NCBI GenBank assembly: GCA_002162875.1
Contig: MABA01000004.1
Coordinates: 615,637-679,636 of the forward strand
Reading direction: 5' to 3'
Length of the DNA stretch: 64,000 bases
Source: Rhodobacterales bacterium 52_120_T64
GTDB lineage: Bacteria > Pseudomonadota > Alphaproteobacteria > Rhodobacterales > Rhodobacteraceae
Position numbers and translations under genes: made by a program. Shown here one piece after another: positions 21,392 to 30,429 of the stretch (position 1 is the first letter of the stretch; the number at the start of each line of letters is the position of its first letter). The notes under the pieces are model-generated. The model was not told the origin of the DNA. It searched no databases and worked only from the letters and a program-made list of their open reading frames with translations.

Positions 21392-22207
21392 CTAATGGTA
21401 CAGTTGCTTGCGTTGCAGCCGATGCCACGCATTTAGCCGTGTGCCCTTAAAACGCCCAACACTGTCCCTGTAACTACGCGAGTTGCGTATCAGCGTCTTC
21501 AGCTGTGTCTCGCTCTCAAAACTAGCACGTCGTTTTGTTCCTCTGTCTTTTTCCTTAACGCGCATTTTAATTACTTGCTGTATGCGTCCGCGCTCAGTTG
21601 CATCGTAAAATATGTGATTTAACGCACTTTGCTCCATCTGCAATGTTTTTACAGCTGGATTATCTTTAGCATTACGAGCTGTGCGAGTTTTAGCATTGCG
21701 TCGTTTTGGATTGTATTCGCGCAGATTTACACCTTTGCCTTGCTTCCAGTAATCCTTGCGCCAATCCCAATATTCAGCTGCGTACTGCGGTGTAATGTCG
21801 TTAAGCAGCATCGAACCATAATCAGCGCTTGAGAAGTATTCATTAAAATAGCGCTTAAAATAATTTTCGTGCCATTTAACTCTATCGTCACTCCAAGTGC
21901 CGTTGCGCTTGTTGCGCTCAAACCAATCGTTCCAGTGCTTCTCAAAAGTGTATTCGTCCAAGCTGTGCCCAAGCTTTACAGCATGTTGCAAGCGTAGCAG
22001 TTCACCCTTAGCAAACTCATAAGCATCTTCGTACTTCGTCAGCTTAGTGCTGCGTGTAACATAGCCTTTGCGCCCAGCTATTTTTAAACGCATGTGCCAA
22101 GTGTGCTTGCGATGGTTTTTGCTATTGGGAACGGCAACAGCAAGATTACGTGTAAAAAGCACTAATGCGCCGTCTAAGTGCTCATGTCTGTTTTCGTAAA
22201 ATGCCAT
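21392..22207 (-). pseudogene. phage-type tyrosine integrase, catalytic domain missing
   Basis: The 271 residues match the N-terminal half of alphaproteobacterial phage-like integrases: MAFYENRHEHLDG, then HMRLKIAGRKGYVTRSTK, a SAM-like core-binding region (FKRYFNEYFSS ... YWDWRKDYWKQGKG) and KTLQMEQSALNHIFYDA. The protein ends shortly after RRASFES, just before the catalytic domain with the R, H, R and Y residues would begin, so it cannot catalyse recombination. Codon choice (many GCT, AGT, TTA) differs from its neighbours and supports foreign origin. Product length would normally exceed 400. Confidence 0.78.
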
Positions 22208-22225
22208 TAAGCTGCACTCAACTTC

Positions 22226-22492
22226 TCAAGTATATTTCATAAGTAGTTCAGTGCGTCTCTTTGTTCTAAAAAGCCAACCTTTACGCTGCTCATAAGCCTC
22301 AATCTTCACAAGCAATTCCACTATCAGCTCAATTTGTTTTTTAGTTAAATTTACTTTCAGCCCAGTCAGTTTCAGCAACTCAATTTCACTTAACTGCTCA
22401 AGTGCTTCGTTTTTTAATTCGTTCAATTTAATGTTGTCTTTTTCTTTTATAAAGCCATCAACAACTGCATGTTCTTTTATCGTTATAGCCAT
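22226..22492 (-). CDS. small hypothetical protein next to the integrase remnant
   Basis: I do not recognise this 88-residue protein. It is mostly alpha-helical with leucine- and isoleucine-rich stretches (LNELKNEALEQLSEIELLKL, KKQIELIVELLVKIEAYEQ), suggestive of a short coiled coil, and ends in a basic segment, LFRTKRRTELLMKYT. It lies 18 bases upstream of the integrase remnant on the same strand and shares its AT-rich codon use, so it probably came with the same mobile element. The ribosome binding site is weak. Confidence 0.55.
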   Translation of the reverse strand: MAITIKEHAVVDGFIKEKDNIKLNELKNEALEQLSEIELLKLTGLKVNLTKKQIELIVELLVKIEAYEQRKGWLFRTKRRTELLMKYT

Positions 22493-22602
22493 TTTAATTA
22501 CGTTCGCTTTTCAAATAGATGCCTTAAATGCTGTCATTATGCTAAAACCGCTAACCCAGTTAGTCAATGATATCAACAGTCTGCTAACAAGCTGCTATGC
22601 AT

Positions 22603-22632
22603 AAAAAAAGGGTTGCGAAACCGCAACCCTTT
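22603..22632 (-). terminator. rho-independent terminator after rpsI
   Basis: AAAGGGTTGCG and CGCAACCCTTT form an 11-bp stem with a 4-base loop. On the minus strand it is followed by a continuing T-run. It lies 31 bases past the rpsI stop and shields the mobile-element remnant from the ribosomal operon. Confidence 0.92.
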
Positions 22633-22662
22633 GTAATTGTTTTGTTTTTGATACTTTCGTAC

Positions 22663-23157
22663 CTAGCGCTTCGAGAACTGGAAGCTACGACGCGCTTTGC
22701 GCTTACCGTATTTCTTACGCTCAACAACACGGCTGTCGCGGGTCAGGAAGCCTGCCGCTTTCAGCGCTGCGCGGTGGGATGGTTCATAAAGCTGCAACGC
22801 TTTGGAGATACCATGCTTAACCGCACCAGCTTGGCCGGATAGACCGCCGCCTTTAACAGTTGCCATCACGTCGAATTCACCGACAACGCCAGCAACTTCG
22901 AACGGCTGACGCAGAACCATCTGCAGAACAGGACGTGCAAAATATTTGTTAATTTCGCGACCATTAACGGTAACTTTACCGGAACCAGGCTTGATCCAAA
23001 CGCGTGCAACAGCGTCTTTACGTTTGCCAGTTGCGTAGGAACGACCAAGGTCGTCACGTTTAGCTTCCGGCAACGGTTTGGCTTCTGCTTCGGCAACGAC
23101 TGCCTCTGCAACTACGGCCTCTTTGAGGTCGTCGAGTGTTTTGATGTCATCACTCAT
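22663..23157 (-). CDS. rpsI: 30S ribosomal protein S9
   Basis: S9 sits in the 30S head, and its C-terminal tail reaches the P-site tRNA. The 164-residue protein has an alphaproteobacterial acidic N-terminal extension of about 35 residues, then [30 protein letters not shown] and the invariant basic tail [16 protein letters not shown]. It follows rplM by 2 bases in the usual rplM-rpsI operon. Confidence 0.98.
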   Translation of the reverse strand: MSDDIKTLDDLKEAVVAEAVVAEAEAKPLPEAKRDDLGRSYATGKRKDAVARVWIKPGSGKVTVNGREINKYFARPVLQMVLRQPFEVAGVVGEFDVMATVKGGGLSGQAGAVKHGISKALQLYEPSHRAALKAAGFLTRDSRVVERKKYGKRKARRSFQFSKR

Positions 23158-23159
23158 AA

Positions 23160-23624
23160 TTAAGCACTCCGCGTGTTTTTAGGGTTCATGGCTTTAACGT
23201 CCAGAACTTCAGGATTTTGAGCTTCATGCGGGTGATCAGAACCTGCATAGACGCGAAGGTTTGTCATCTGTGTTTTCGACAGCGGTCCGCCTGGCAGCAT
23301 ACGCTGAACAGCTTTTACCATCACACGCTCGGGGAATTTACCCTCGAGTATTTCACCAGCAGTGCGGAACTTGATGCCGCCCGGGTGGCCTGTGTGCCAG
23401 TAGTAACGTTTGTCGCTACGTTTTTTACCAGTCATCTGCACTTTTTCAGCGTTGATGATGATAACGTTGTCGCCCATATCCATGGACGGCGTGAAAGTTG
23501 CTTTATGCTTACCGCGAAGGCGCATAGCAACGATAGACGCAAGACGGCCAAGAACAACGCCTTCAGCGTCGATCAAGATCCATTTCTTGTCAATATCGGC
23601 CGGTGTGGCTGAGAAAGTTTTCAT
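23160..23624 (-). CDS. rplM: 50S ribosomal protein L13
   Basis: L13 is an early assembly protein of the large subunit. The 154-residue product reads [15 protein letters not shown], then [35 protein letters not shown] and [10 protein letters not shown], all standard. I used the ATG at 23624; the open frame runs 35 codons further upstream, but that part has no L13 resemblance. It heads the rplM-rpsI operon; the promoter should lie between 23625 and 23747. Confidence 0.98.
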   Translation of the reverse strand: MKTFSATPADIDKKWILIDAEGVVLGRLASIVAMRLRGKHKATFTPSMDMGDNVIIINAEKVQMTGKKRSDKRYYWHTGHPGGIKFRTAGEILEGKFPERVMVKAVQRMLPGGPLSKTQMTNLRVYAGSDHPHEAQNPEVLDVKAMNPKNTRSA

Positions 23625-23747
23625 TTTTCGATCCGTTTCGGAATTAATAATTCGATATCGGTGTTCTAAGGGTTTTCGAAACACAGTCAACGCACATAAT
23701 TCGCCAAAAACCCTGTAATTACAGCACATTGCAAATTAGGTATTATT

Positions 23748-24179
23748 TTACCCCAACTTTACGCGTGGTTTCGGGATGGAATAGGTCAAATTTGCGTGCG
23801 CTACGGGCTCGGCCTGCCCTTCCGAATATAGCATCACGTCGCCAACACTCAGAACTTTGCCCAACTTTAGTACACGCGCCTCAGCTATTAGGTCTGTCAG
23901 CTCCGGTTTTCGCATAAAATCAATAGCGCAGTTTGTTGTAACCGTCAGAGCTTGCGGCCCGATCATCGCCAAAGTCGCAATATAATACGCACAGTCCACT
24001 GCGGTAAACATCGCGGGCCCCGAAACCGTACCGCCGGGGCGTACATGGTCCTCGGTAATCTTCATACGCAATTTCAAACGGTATGGTTCAAGTTCTAGAA
24101 CCTCGAATGCCCCCATCATCTGTGGAAAAACGTCGTCAATAAATTGACTTACTTCGGGTATGGTCATTTTTAGGGTCAT
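23748..24179 (-). CDS. PaaI-family hotdog thioesterase
   Basis: This is an acyl-CoA thioesterase of the PaaI/YbgC-type hotdog fold, 143 residues. It carries the family core HVRPGGTVSGPAMFTAVDCA near residue 46, with the catalytic aspartate in the helix that follows. I chose the ATG at 24179, preceded by GGAAGA, over a longer frame to 24287. It is divergent from the enoyl-CoA hydratase gene at 24242, so both may serve acyl-CoA turnover; the substrate is unknown. Confidence 0.85.
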   Translation of the reverse strand: MTLKMTIPEVSQFIDDVFPQMMGAFEVLELEPYRLKLRMKITEDHVRPGGTVSGPAMFTAVDCAYYIATLAMIGPQALTVTTNCAIDFMRKPELTDLIAEARVLKLGKVLSVGDVMLYSEGQAEPVAHANLTYSIPKPRVKLG

Positions 24180-24241
24180 TACGTCTTCCAAAATCTTTTG
24201 TTGCGTGGAACAGTGTCGCCAACATACGAGGAGAATACTGA

Positions 24242-25030
24242 ATGTCCGACATCTTACTGCGCGCAGACGCCAATGCCGTTGCGTCACTAACTCTTAACGC
24301 CCCTAAAAAACTAAACGCTTTGTCCGAGGAAATGCTGGAAGCCCTGCAATCCGAACTGGATTCGATTGCCGAGGATCGCTCCGTTCGCGCCGTGATCATC
24401 AAAGGCACCGGAAAAGCGTTCTGTGCCGGCCATGACTTGAAGCAGATGACAGCCGCGCGCCAGACCGAGGATGGCGGCAAAGCCTACTTCAACGAACTGT
24501 TCGCGACATGCGGCCATTTGATGACATCGATCACGAAAATGCCACAACCCGTGATCGCCCAAGCGCATGGTATTGCCACCGCCGCTGGTTGTCAGCTGGT
24601 TGCGTCATGCGACATGGCAGTCGCCGCCGAAGGCACGCGTTTCGGCGTAAACGGTGTGAACATCGGCCTGTTCTGCTCCACCCCTATGGTGGCCCTAACC
24701 CGCAACATCCCGCGAAAACTTGCGTTCGAGATGTTAACAACAGGTGAATTCATTGACACCAACAAGGCGCTAGCTTTAGGGCTTATTAACCGCGCTGTGC
24801 CGCTAGAAGAACTGGAATCCGCGACATTGGCGCTGGCTGAAAGAGTTGCCGGACAACTGGGTGTCGCCGTGAAAATCGGCAAAGAAGGTTTTTACCACCA
24901 GGCCGACCTGACGCTTGAAGAGGCCTACGCCTACACAGGCAGCGTTATGGCTGAAAACATGTTGTTTCGCGACACAGAAAACGGTATCGCTGCATTTTTG
25001 GATAAACGCCACCCTGAATGGGATCAATAA
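24242..25030 (+). CDS. enoyl-CoA hydratase family protein (ECHDC3-like)
   Basis: This is a crotonase-fold protein of 262 residues. Oxyanion-hole motifs are GKAFCAGHDLKQM near residue 60 and HGIATAAGCQLVASCDMA near 110. The segment RFGVNGVNIGLFCSTPMVAL and the terminal FLDKRHPEW are typical of the subgroup related to mammalian ECHDC3 rather than canonical FadB-type hydratases, so hydratase activity itself is uncertain. GAGGAGAATACTGA precedes the ATG. It is divergent from the PaaI thioesterase. Confidence 0.87.
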   Translation: MSDILLRADANAVASLTLNAPKKLNALSEEMLEALQSELDSIAEDRSVRAVIIKGTGKAFCAGHDLKQMTAARQTEDGGKAYFNELFATCGHLMTSITKMPQPVIAQAHGIATAAGCQLVASCDMAVAAEGTRFGVNGVNIGLFCSTPMVALTRNIPRKLAFEMLTTGEFIDTNKALALGLINRAVPLEELESATLALAERVAGQLGVAVKIGKEGFYHQADLTLEEAYAYTGSVMAENMLFRDTENGIAAFLDKRHPEWDQ

Positions 25031-25036
25031 CGGTAG

Positions 25037-25057
25037 GGTGCGTGGCATCCACGCACC
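25037..25057. terminator. bidirectional terminator-like hairpin
   Basis: GGTGCGTGG and CCACGCACC form a perfect 9-bp stem with a 3-base loop between the convergent stops of the enoyl-CoA hydratase gene and ctaA. Only a weak pyrimidine tail follows, so it is a plausible but not textbook intrinsic terminator. Confidence 0.6.
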
Positions 25058-25061
25058 TTCC

Positions 25062-26183
25062 CTATCCGCGCGATATCTTCTGCTCGACCGGGTAAGCGGC
25101 CTCGAACCTAGCTTGCAGTGTCACTACAAACAGCACAACAGCCCCCAACTGGTGAACGATCGCCGCGTGTACGGGTGCGGCGTAAAGAACGGTCACGATC
25201 CCCAAAACGATTTGCCCGAACATCATCACCATCATCCAGCTGAACCGCAATTGCACACCAGCCAACGAACTCGAACGGCTGTGCCACCATGCAAATCCAG
25301 CTAGCAAAAACGCGGCATACCCAAGCAAACGGTGGTTAAACTGTACCAACGCCGGGTTTTCGAAGAAGTTTGACCACTTTGGCTGGTAATCGAAACTCTC
25401 GGATGGAAGGAACTCGCCGGCCATGGTTGGCCACGTCGGGAAACTGCGGCCCGCGTCAATACCAGCCACCAATGCGCCTAGCAATATTTGCACGAATAGG
25501 ACTACAACCAGCAACGTCCCCAGCGTCATCAAACCGCTTTCACGTCTACGGCGCGCCTGCAACAAATCTGCAGTCTCACGTCGAAGCTCAAAAACGAACC
25601 AAGCAATTAATCCTAGAATAAAGAACGCCAGCCCCAGATGGGTCGCCAACCGATATGACGCCACATCGACCATCCGCCCCTCTAACCCGCTGGAAACCAT
25701 CCACCAGCCAACGGCACCTTGCAAACCACCGAGCGCCCCAACCGACACAAGTTTCCCTGTCCAGCCTGTTGGAATTTGCCGCCGCAACGCGAACCACACG
25801 AACCCAATGAACCAAACCATCCCGATAAACCGACCAAGGAAGCGGTGTCCCCATTCCCACCAGAAAATCCCTTTGAATTCGTCCATAGTCATGCCGACAT
25901 TCTGCAATTCATATTCCGGCGTCGCTTTGTACTTGTCGAACTCAACAACCCAAGTCGCCTCGCCCATCGGTGGAATTGCGCCCGTCACAGGTTTCCATTC
26001 TGTAATTGACAATCCGCTGTCCGTTAACCGCGTCATGCCACCAATGACGATCATCAGGACCACAAGCGCAAACAAGGCCATCAGCCACCCAGCAATCGCA
26101 CGCCGCGCCGATTTTCGCGCAGCTTTGGGCGCAGGCATATCTACCTTCTCGCCGCTCACATCTTCAAAAATACTGCGTGCCAT
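25062..26183 (-). CDS. ctaA: heme a synthase (COX15/CtaA)
   Basis: CtaA oxidises heme o to heme a for the aa3-type terminal oxidase. The 373-residue membrane protein has about eight helices and the COX15 landmarks: GGMTRLTDSGLSITEWKPV near residue 47, WEWGHRFLGRFIG with a heme-ligand histidine, LATHLGLAFF and FNHRLLGYAAF. It is the longer alphaproteobacterial (type 2) form. It begins 12 bases after the trmJ stop, so trmJ and ctaA are co-transcribed. Confidence 0.95.
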   Translation of the reverse strand: MARSIFEDVSGEKVDMPAPKAARKSARRAIAGWLMALFALVVLMIVIGGMTRLTDSGLSITEWKPVTGAIPPMGEATWVVEFDKYKATPEYELQNVGMTMDEFKGIFWWEWGHRFLGRFIGMVWFIGFVWFALRRQIPTGWTGKLVSVGALGGLQGAVGWWMVSSGLEGRMVDVASYRLATHLGLAFFILGLIAWFVFELRRETADLLQARRRRESGLMTLGTLLVVVLFVQILLGALVAGIDAGRSFPTWPTMAGEFLPSESFDYQPKWSNFFENPALVQFNHRLLGYAAFLLAGFAWWHSRSSSLAGVQLRFSWMMVMMFGQIVLGIVTVLYAAPVHAAIVHQLGAVVLFVVTLQARFEAAYPVEQKISRG

Positions 26184-26195
26184 CTTAATACCTCG

Positions 26196-26978
26196 TTAAT
26201 CCTTATAGGTCGTCTTCGGCCCTTTGGTCGCCAGCGCCTTGAATATCCCGTGCAAGGTTCGCACGTCTGCATCTGTAAGTGGTAGTCTTGAAAGCATATT
26301 CCAGATGTTCTCCACCATAGAAACGCGTTTTTGTTCCGGCCAGAAGAACCCGATTTTGTCCAGACGCTCCTCAACTTTCTCGCTCAACCGCTGCACCTCG
26401 ATCGCCTCGGCGAACCGTGTTCCGGCCATTACGGTTACTTCCGCAGGTTTCTCGTCCATCTGCCGGCGCCATTCATACGCTGTTAACAAAACGCACTGCG
26501 CCAAGTTCAACGACGCAAATGCCGGATTTACCGGAATCGAAATTAACGCGTTCGCATGCACAATATCGTCATTCTGCAACCCTGCACGTTCCGGCCCGAA
26601 CAACACACCGACTTTTTGCCCTTGTGCAATTAATTCGCGTGCATGCGCCATTGCGCGTTCCGGTGTCATCACGTCTTTGGTCAAATCGCGATTTCGCGCT
26701 GTTGTGGCAAAAACAAAATTCAAATCAGCCACAGCTTCGGCTGTTGTCTCCGTCACCTTTACTGCATCCAGCACGCGCCCTGCACCAGAAGCCATCGCAA
26801 CTGCCTTCGAATTCGGCCAACCGTCACGCGGTTTCACCAACCGCATCCGATCCACGCCAAAATTCCACATCGCCCTAGCAGCACCACCAATGTTCTCGCC
26901 CATCTGCGGGTTCACCAGAATGAACGCAGGTGTTGGCCCCTGCCAATCCTCGGCCTTTGCGTGATCTGTACCAGACAT
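26196..26978 (-). CDS. trmJ: tRNA (cytidine/uridine-2'-O-)-methyltransferase TrmJ
   Basis: TrmJ 2'-O-methylates position 32 of the tRNA anticodon loop using S-adenosylmethionine. The 260-residue SPOUT protein has NPQMGENIGGAARAM near residue 24, FGPERAGLQNDD and the trefoil-knot segment ISIPVNPAFASLNLAQ. The C-terminal helical part is typical. I used the ATG at 26978, preceded by AAAGGAAA; the open frame continues 65 codons upstream without family resemblance and overlaps the divergent TfoX-like gene. Confidence 0.93.
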   Translation of the reverse strand: MSGTDHAKAEDWQGPTPAFILVNPQMGENIGGAARAMWNFGVDRMRLVKPRDGWPNSKAVAMASGAGRVLDAVKVTETTAEAVADLNFVFATTARNRDLTKDVMTPERAMAHARELIAQGQKVGVLFGPERAGLQNDDIVHANALISIPVNPAFASLNLAQCVLLTAYEWRRQMDEKPAEVTVMAGTRFAEAIEVQRLSEKVEERLDKIGFFWPEQKRVSMVENIWNMLSRLPLTDADVRTLHGIFKALATKGPKTTYKD

Positions 26979-27044
26979 GTGTTTTCCTTTTCGCTTGCGC
27001 GCGTGATACGATGCCCTGACCCCATATGCAAACGGAGAAACCCC

Positions 27045-27374
27045 ATGGCTTACGATGAAGGTCACGCCCAAATATTGCGCGATCTGCTGTCGCACACAAA
27101 CGGCATTACAGAAAAGAAGATGTTCGGCGGCCTGTGCTTCATGCAAAACGGTAATATGCTGTGCGGGGTGCACAAAGATGGCGGCATGTTCCGTGTTGGC
27201 AAGGAAAACGAGGCAGCCGCGCTAGCCGTCAACGGCGTGGACACCCTTAGCTTCACCGGCCGCAAGATGGGCGGGATGGTGGATATATCCGCAGATACAC
27301 TGGGGGATGAAACCGCCTTATCATCTTTGCTACGCTTAGCTGGTACATTCGTGGGAAAGATGCCGTCCAAGTAA
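27045..27374 (+). CDS. TfoX N-terminal domain protein
   Basis: This 109-residue protein consists of a single TfoX/Sxy N-terminal domain: KKMFGGLCFMQNGNMLCGV near residue 25 and GRKMGGMVDISAD near 75. In gammaproteobacteria TfoX/Sxy regulates competence, but stand-alone domains like this are common in alphaproteobacteria and their role is unknown. ACGGAGAAACCCC precedes the ATG. It is divergent from trmJ. Confidence 0.88.
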   Translation: MAYDEGHAQILRDLLSHTNGITEKKMFGGLCFMQNGNMLCGVHKDGGMFRVGKENEAAALAVNGVDTLSFTGRKMGGMVDISADTLGDETALSSLLRLAGTFVGKMPSK

Positions 27375-27375
27375 A

Positions 27376-27391
27376 GTATACCGTAGTATAC
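27376..27391. promoter_or_regulatory. candidate operator between the tfoX-like gene and icd
   Basis: GTATACCGTAGTATAC is a repeated GTATAC, itself a palindrome, spaced by 4 bases. It begins 1 base past the stop of the TfoX-like gene and lies 67 bases upstream of icd. It could be a regulator binding site for icd. No known consensus was recognised. Confidence 0.25.
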
Positions 27392-27458
27392 ATTACTTCC
27401 CATTCCCGTATAAATGGGCTAGACAGCGCGCAACCCCGATTCCCTATAAGGAAACATC

Positions 27459-28670
27459 ATGACCAAGATCAAAGTCGAAAACCCGATAGTTGAACTAGAC
27501 GGCGACGAAATGACTCGCATTATCTGGCATTTCATCAAAGACAAACTCATCCTTCCGTATCTCGATTTGGACATCAAATACTACGATCTAGGAATGGAAT
27601 CGCGCGACGAGACCGACGACCGAATTACCGTTGATGCCGCCGAAGCGATCAAGAAATACGGCGTTGGCATCAAATGTGCGACTATCACTCCGGACGAAGA
27701 TCGCGTTGAAGAATTCAGCCTCAAGAAAATGTGGCGCTCGCCAAACGGGACGATCCGGAATATCCTTGGCGGAGTTGTTTTCCGCGCGCCTATTATATGC
27801 GCCAACGTACCCCGCCTCGTACCAGGTTGGACCAAACCGATCGTTATTGGTCGTCATGCATTTGGCGACCAGTATAAAGCAACAGATTTTCACTTCCCTA
27901 GTGCTGGTCAACTGACAATGAAATTCGTCGGTGATGACGGCAAAGTTATCGAAAAAGTCATCTACGATGCGCCTTCAGCTGGTGTGGCTATGGGCATGTA
28001 TAACCGCGACGATTCAATCCGCGACTTCGCCCGCGCGTCGCTGAACTATGGCTTGAAAATGGGTTGGCCGGTGTACCTGTCGACGAAAAACACCATCTTG
28101 AAAGCCTATGATGGTCGCTTCAAAGATCTGTTCCAAGAAGTATTCGACGCTGAATTTGCTGACAAGTTCGCCGAATCAGGCATCACTTACGAACATCGTC
28201 TAATCGACGACATGGTTGCAGCCGCCATGAAGTGGTCAGGCGGATTCGTTTGGGCTTGTAAAAACTACGACGGTGACGTGCAATCCGACACCGTCGCGCA
28301 GGGTTTCGGCTCGCTTGGCTTGATGACATCGATCTTGATGACACCAGATGGAAAAACTGTTGAAGCAGAAGCCGCCCACGGGACGGTGACCCGTCACTAT
28401 CGCCAGCATCAAAAAGGCGAGGCAACTTCAACCAACTCCATCGCATCAATCTTTGCATGGACGGGCGGCCTGAAGCACCGTGCCAAACTGGATGACAACG
28501 CAGAACTGATGAATTTCTGCGAAACGCTGGAAAAGGTTATCGTCGATACCGTGGAAAGCGGCGACATGACCAAAGACCTCGCGTTGCTTGTTGGACCGAA
28601 CCAGAAATGGCTAACCACAGAAGGTTTCCTTGGAAAAATCGACGAAAACCTGAACAAAGCACTGGCGTAA
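27459..28670 (+). CDS. icd: NADP-dependent isocitrate dehydrogenase
   Basis: This TCA-cycle enzyme oxidatively decarboxylates isocitrate to 2-oxoglutarate, making NADPH. The 403 residues are of the eukaryote-like homodimeric type common in alphaproteobacteria: [17 protein letters not shown] near residue 12, substrate loop [12 protein letters not shown] near 94, the arginine-rich segment around residue 130, and [17 protein letters not shown] near 310. ATAAGGAAACATC precedes the ATG. A strong terminator follows. Confidence 0.97.
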   Translation: MTKIKVENPIVELDGDEMTRIIWHFIKDKLILPYLDLDIKYYDLGMESRDETDDRITVDAAEAIKKYGVGIKCATITPDEDRVEEFSLKKMWRSPNGTIRNILGGVVFRAPIICANVPRLVPGWTKPIVIGRHAFGDQYKATDFHFPSAGQLTMKFVGDDGKVIEKVIYDAPSAGVAMGMYNRDDSIRDFARASLNYGLKMGWPVYLSTKNTILKAYDGRFKDLFQEVFDAEFADKFAESGITYEHRLIDDMVAAAMKWSGGFVWACKNYDGDVQSDTVAQGFGSLGLMTSILMTPDGKTVEAEAAHGTVTRHYRQHQKGEATSTNSIASIFAWTGGLKHRAKLDDNAELMNFCETLEKVIVDTVESGDMTKDLALLVGPNQKWLTTEGFLGKIDENLNKALA

Positions 28671-28695
28671 TCTAGCTGCGCAGGATTAGAATCAA

Positions 28696-28722
28696 GGGCG
28701 GCCATCATGGTCGCCCTTTTTT
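28696..28722 (+). terminator. rho-independent terminator after icd
   Basis: GGGCGGCCA and TGGTCGCCC form a 9-bp stem with one G-T pair and a 3-base loop, followed by six T residues. It lies 25 bases past the icd stop and just before the SMR transporter gene. Confidence 0.9.
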
Positions 28723-28735
28723 ACGGGAGGCCCAC

Positions 28736-29071
28736 ATGCCTATCCACTATCTATATCTGTTAGTTGCAGTCGTAACCGAAACCATTGGAACTGCATCCAT
28801 GCAAGCATCAGAACAATTCACGAGATTCTGGCCCTCGGTCTTGTTGATCGTAGCTTACGGCGTGTCTTTCTATTTTCTGTCCCTGACGCTTAGGTACATG
28901 CAGGTTTCAATCGTTTACGCGATTTGGTCGGGACTTGGCATTGTTCTGATCGGTATCATTGGTTGGATGTTTTTCAAACAATCGTTGGATTTCGCTGCCA
29001 TCTTAGGCATGGCACTCATCGTCGCCGGGGTCGTCGTCATAAACATGTTCTCAAACAGTGCAACGCATTAA
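28736..29071 (+). CDS. small multidrug resistance (SMR) transporter
   Basis: This is an EmrE/SugE-type proton-coupled exporter of 111 residues with four membrane helices that works as a dimer. The essential glutamate lies near residue 15 (VVTETIGTASMQ). The segments YGVSFYFLSLTLRYMQVSIVYAIWSGLG and a last helix with GMALIVAGVVVIN match the EmrE-like branch. The substrate cannot be told. ACGGGAGGCCCAC precedes the ATG. Its stop overlaps the end of the convergent amidotransferase gene by 4 bases. Confidence 0.93.
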   Translation: MPIHYLYLLVAVVTETIGTASMQASEQFTRFWPSVLLIVAYGVSFYFLSLTLRYMQVSIVYAIWSGLGIVLIGIIGWMFFKQSLDFAAILGMALIVAGVVVINMFSNSATH

Positions 29072-29853
29072 CCGCATCGGTTTGGTAGCATATCCGAGAT
29101 TATCACCTGATCCTCTTCGATCTCCATAAACGTGCCCGCAGGAAGCACGGACCAGTTTTCCTGTCCAACTTCAAGTGGCTCCGACACCACGGCATATCCC
29201 CCCAACGACCTGGATTTGCGATAATAAACTGTCGGCGCGAATTTGTCTGACGCATATCGTGCGGTATAAAGCCGTTTTCCGTCAGAAAAGGACGCTGCAA
29301 ACCGCATGTATGGCGCATCGCCAAGTTCCCGAGACATTGTTTCCAATTGATAAATCGTCGCCTCAATCGCTTTCTTCGGGTTTTCGAGCAGCCCGTTCCC
29401 AATTGCGATCAAGAACATAGCCTCGCTATCGGTCGCACCTTTGCGATGAGCGTAAAGCTCGTCCGGAATCACCTGATCGACCCGTTTGCGCAATTTGTCA
29501 TACCCGCCGATTTGACCGTTATGCATGAACGACCAGTTCTTATAGACAAATGGATGGCAGTTATTCCGGCTTGTAGCACTACCGGTCGAAGCTCGCACAT
29601 GCGCCAAAAACAGCGGTGATTTCACCTGCCGTGCAAGGTTGATCAAATTGGGATCAGACCAAGCTGGATGGGTTTCGCGATAAACGCCCGGTTCCGAATG
29701 CTCGCCATACCACGCCAAGCCAAAGCCATCTCCGTTTGTTTCGGTCTTGGCCTCGCTCGCGCAAACACTCTGCGATATTAGTGAGTGTCCCGGCCTGGTG
29801 ACCACTTCTTCAATAAATATCGAGGGCCCTACATAGGCTGCCCAACGGCACAT
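29068..29853 (-). CDS. class II glutamine amidotransferase domain protein
   Basis: This 261-residue protein has the Ntn-type glutaminase fold with the nucleophilic cysteine exposed at residue 2 (MCRWAAYVGP), then NGDGFGLAWY, LFLAHVRASTG, the HPF motif, SFMHNGQIGGYD and TDSEAMF. It resembles the YafJ/EgtC group. The synthase partner and substrate are unknown; EgtC-like ergothioneine work is possible, but no egt gene is near. It begins 1 base after the second DUF1330 gene in the alaS run. Confidence 0.9.
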   Translation of the reverse strand: MCRWAAYVGPSIFIEEVVTRPGHSLISQSVCASEAKTETNGDGFGLAWYGEHSEPGVYRETHPAWSDPNLINLARQVKSPLFLAHVRASTGSATSRNNCHPFVYKNWSFMHNGQIGGYDKLRKRVDQVIPDELYAHRKGATDSEAMFLIAIGNGLLENPKKAIEATIYQLETMSRELGDAPYMRFAASFSDGKRLYTARYASDKFAPTVYYRKSRSLGGYAVVSEPLEVGQENWSVLPAGTFMEIEEDQVIISDMLPNRCG

Positions 29854-29854
29854 G

Positions 29855-30139
29855 TTACACCCCTTCGACTATCACGAGATCACGGTTGGAGTTTTTCAAT
29901 GCAATCGGCAATATCGCGCGATACACGTCAGAATTGTAAAATGCCTTGGCCGTTGCAACATCTGGCATTTCAATCACAACATGACGATCAGGACCTGCGC
30001 CTTCAATCTGTTCGGATGCACCGGCTTTAACCAAACACTTGCCGCCAAAGCTTTCTGCAATCGCAACGGTTTGCGAGGCATATTTCTTATATCCCTCGAG
30101 ATCAGTGACATCGATTTGTGCAATAATATACGCGGCCAT
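29855..30139 (-). CDS. DUF1330 protein (copy 2)
   Basis: This 94-residue protein belongs to DUF1330, a ferredoxin-like alpha-beta barrel family with no assigned function. Landmarks are IAQIDVTDLEGYKKYAS, GGKCLVKAGASEQIEG, RHVVIEMPDVATAKAFYNS and a terminal IVEGV. It is a paralogue of the gene directly upstream, from which it is separated by 2 bases, and both probably arose by tandem duplication. Confidence 0.9.
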   Translation of the reverse strand: MAAYIIAQIDVTDLEGYKKYASQTVAIAESFGGKCLVKAGASEQIEGAGPDRHVVIEMPDVATAKAFYNSDVYRAILPIALKNSNRDLVIVEGV

Positions 30140-30141
30140 TA

Positions 30142-30426
30142 TTATACGCCTTCGACGAATGTGTATTCCCGATCAGCCGCCGGAATGCCGTAAGACAACG
30201 CTTCTTGATACTCCGGTGAATGGTAAAACGTCTTGGCCGTTTCCATATCGTCAAAGCGGATAATCACGTTCCGCGCACGGCCTGTGCCTTCCATTTGAAC
30301 GCATTCGCCACCGCGTGCAAGAAATTCGCCACCGTATTTGGCGACTGCCGGACCAGCAATCACGGCATATTTCGCATACTCATCCGCATCATTCACATCA
30401 ATATGTATCATCGCATAAACAGCCAT
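30142..30426 (-). CDS. DUF1330 protein (copy 1)
   Basis: This is a 94-residue DUF1330 paralogue: MIHIDVNDADEYAKYAV, GGEFLARGGECVQMEG, NVIIRFDDMETAKTFYHSPEY and a terminal FVEGV. It has the same length as its neighbour and alignable motifs throughout. It starts 3 bases after the alaS stop, so it is translated from the alaS transcript. The function is unknown. Confidence 0.9.
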   Translation of the reverse strand: MAVYAMIHIDVNDADEYAKYAVIAGPAVAKYGGEFLARGGECVQMEGTGRARNVIIRFDDMETAKTFYHSPEYQEALSYGIPAADREYTFVEGV

Positions 30427-30429
30427 GTC

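Noticed and set aside
21138..21428. Minus-strand frame of 96 codons overlapping the integrase end and the lipoprotein start
   Set aside because: It overlaps two better-supported genes and shows no recombinase motifs; probably chance.
21163..21450. Plus-strand open frame with protein-like content (LLATANQISAILSDAYPFPSGG) opposite the integrase end
   Set aside because: No ATG, GTG start or ribosome binding site fits, and the frame overlaps the integrase coding strand; no family resemblance was recognised.
26979..27173. N-terminal extension of trmJ over 65 codons
   Set aside because: The extension runs antisense to the TfoX-domain gene and has no TrmJ resemblance; AAAGGAAA precedes the ATG at 26978.
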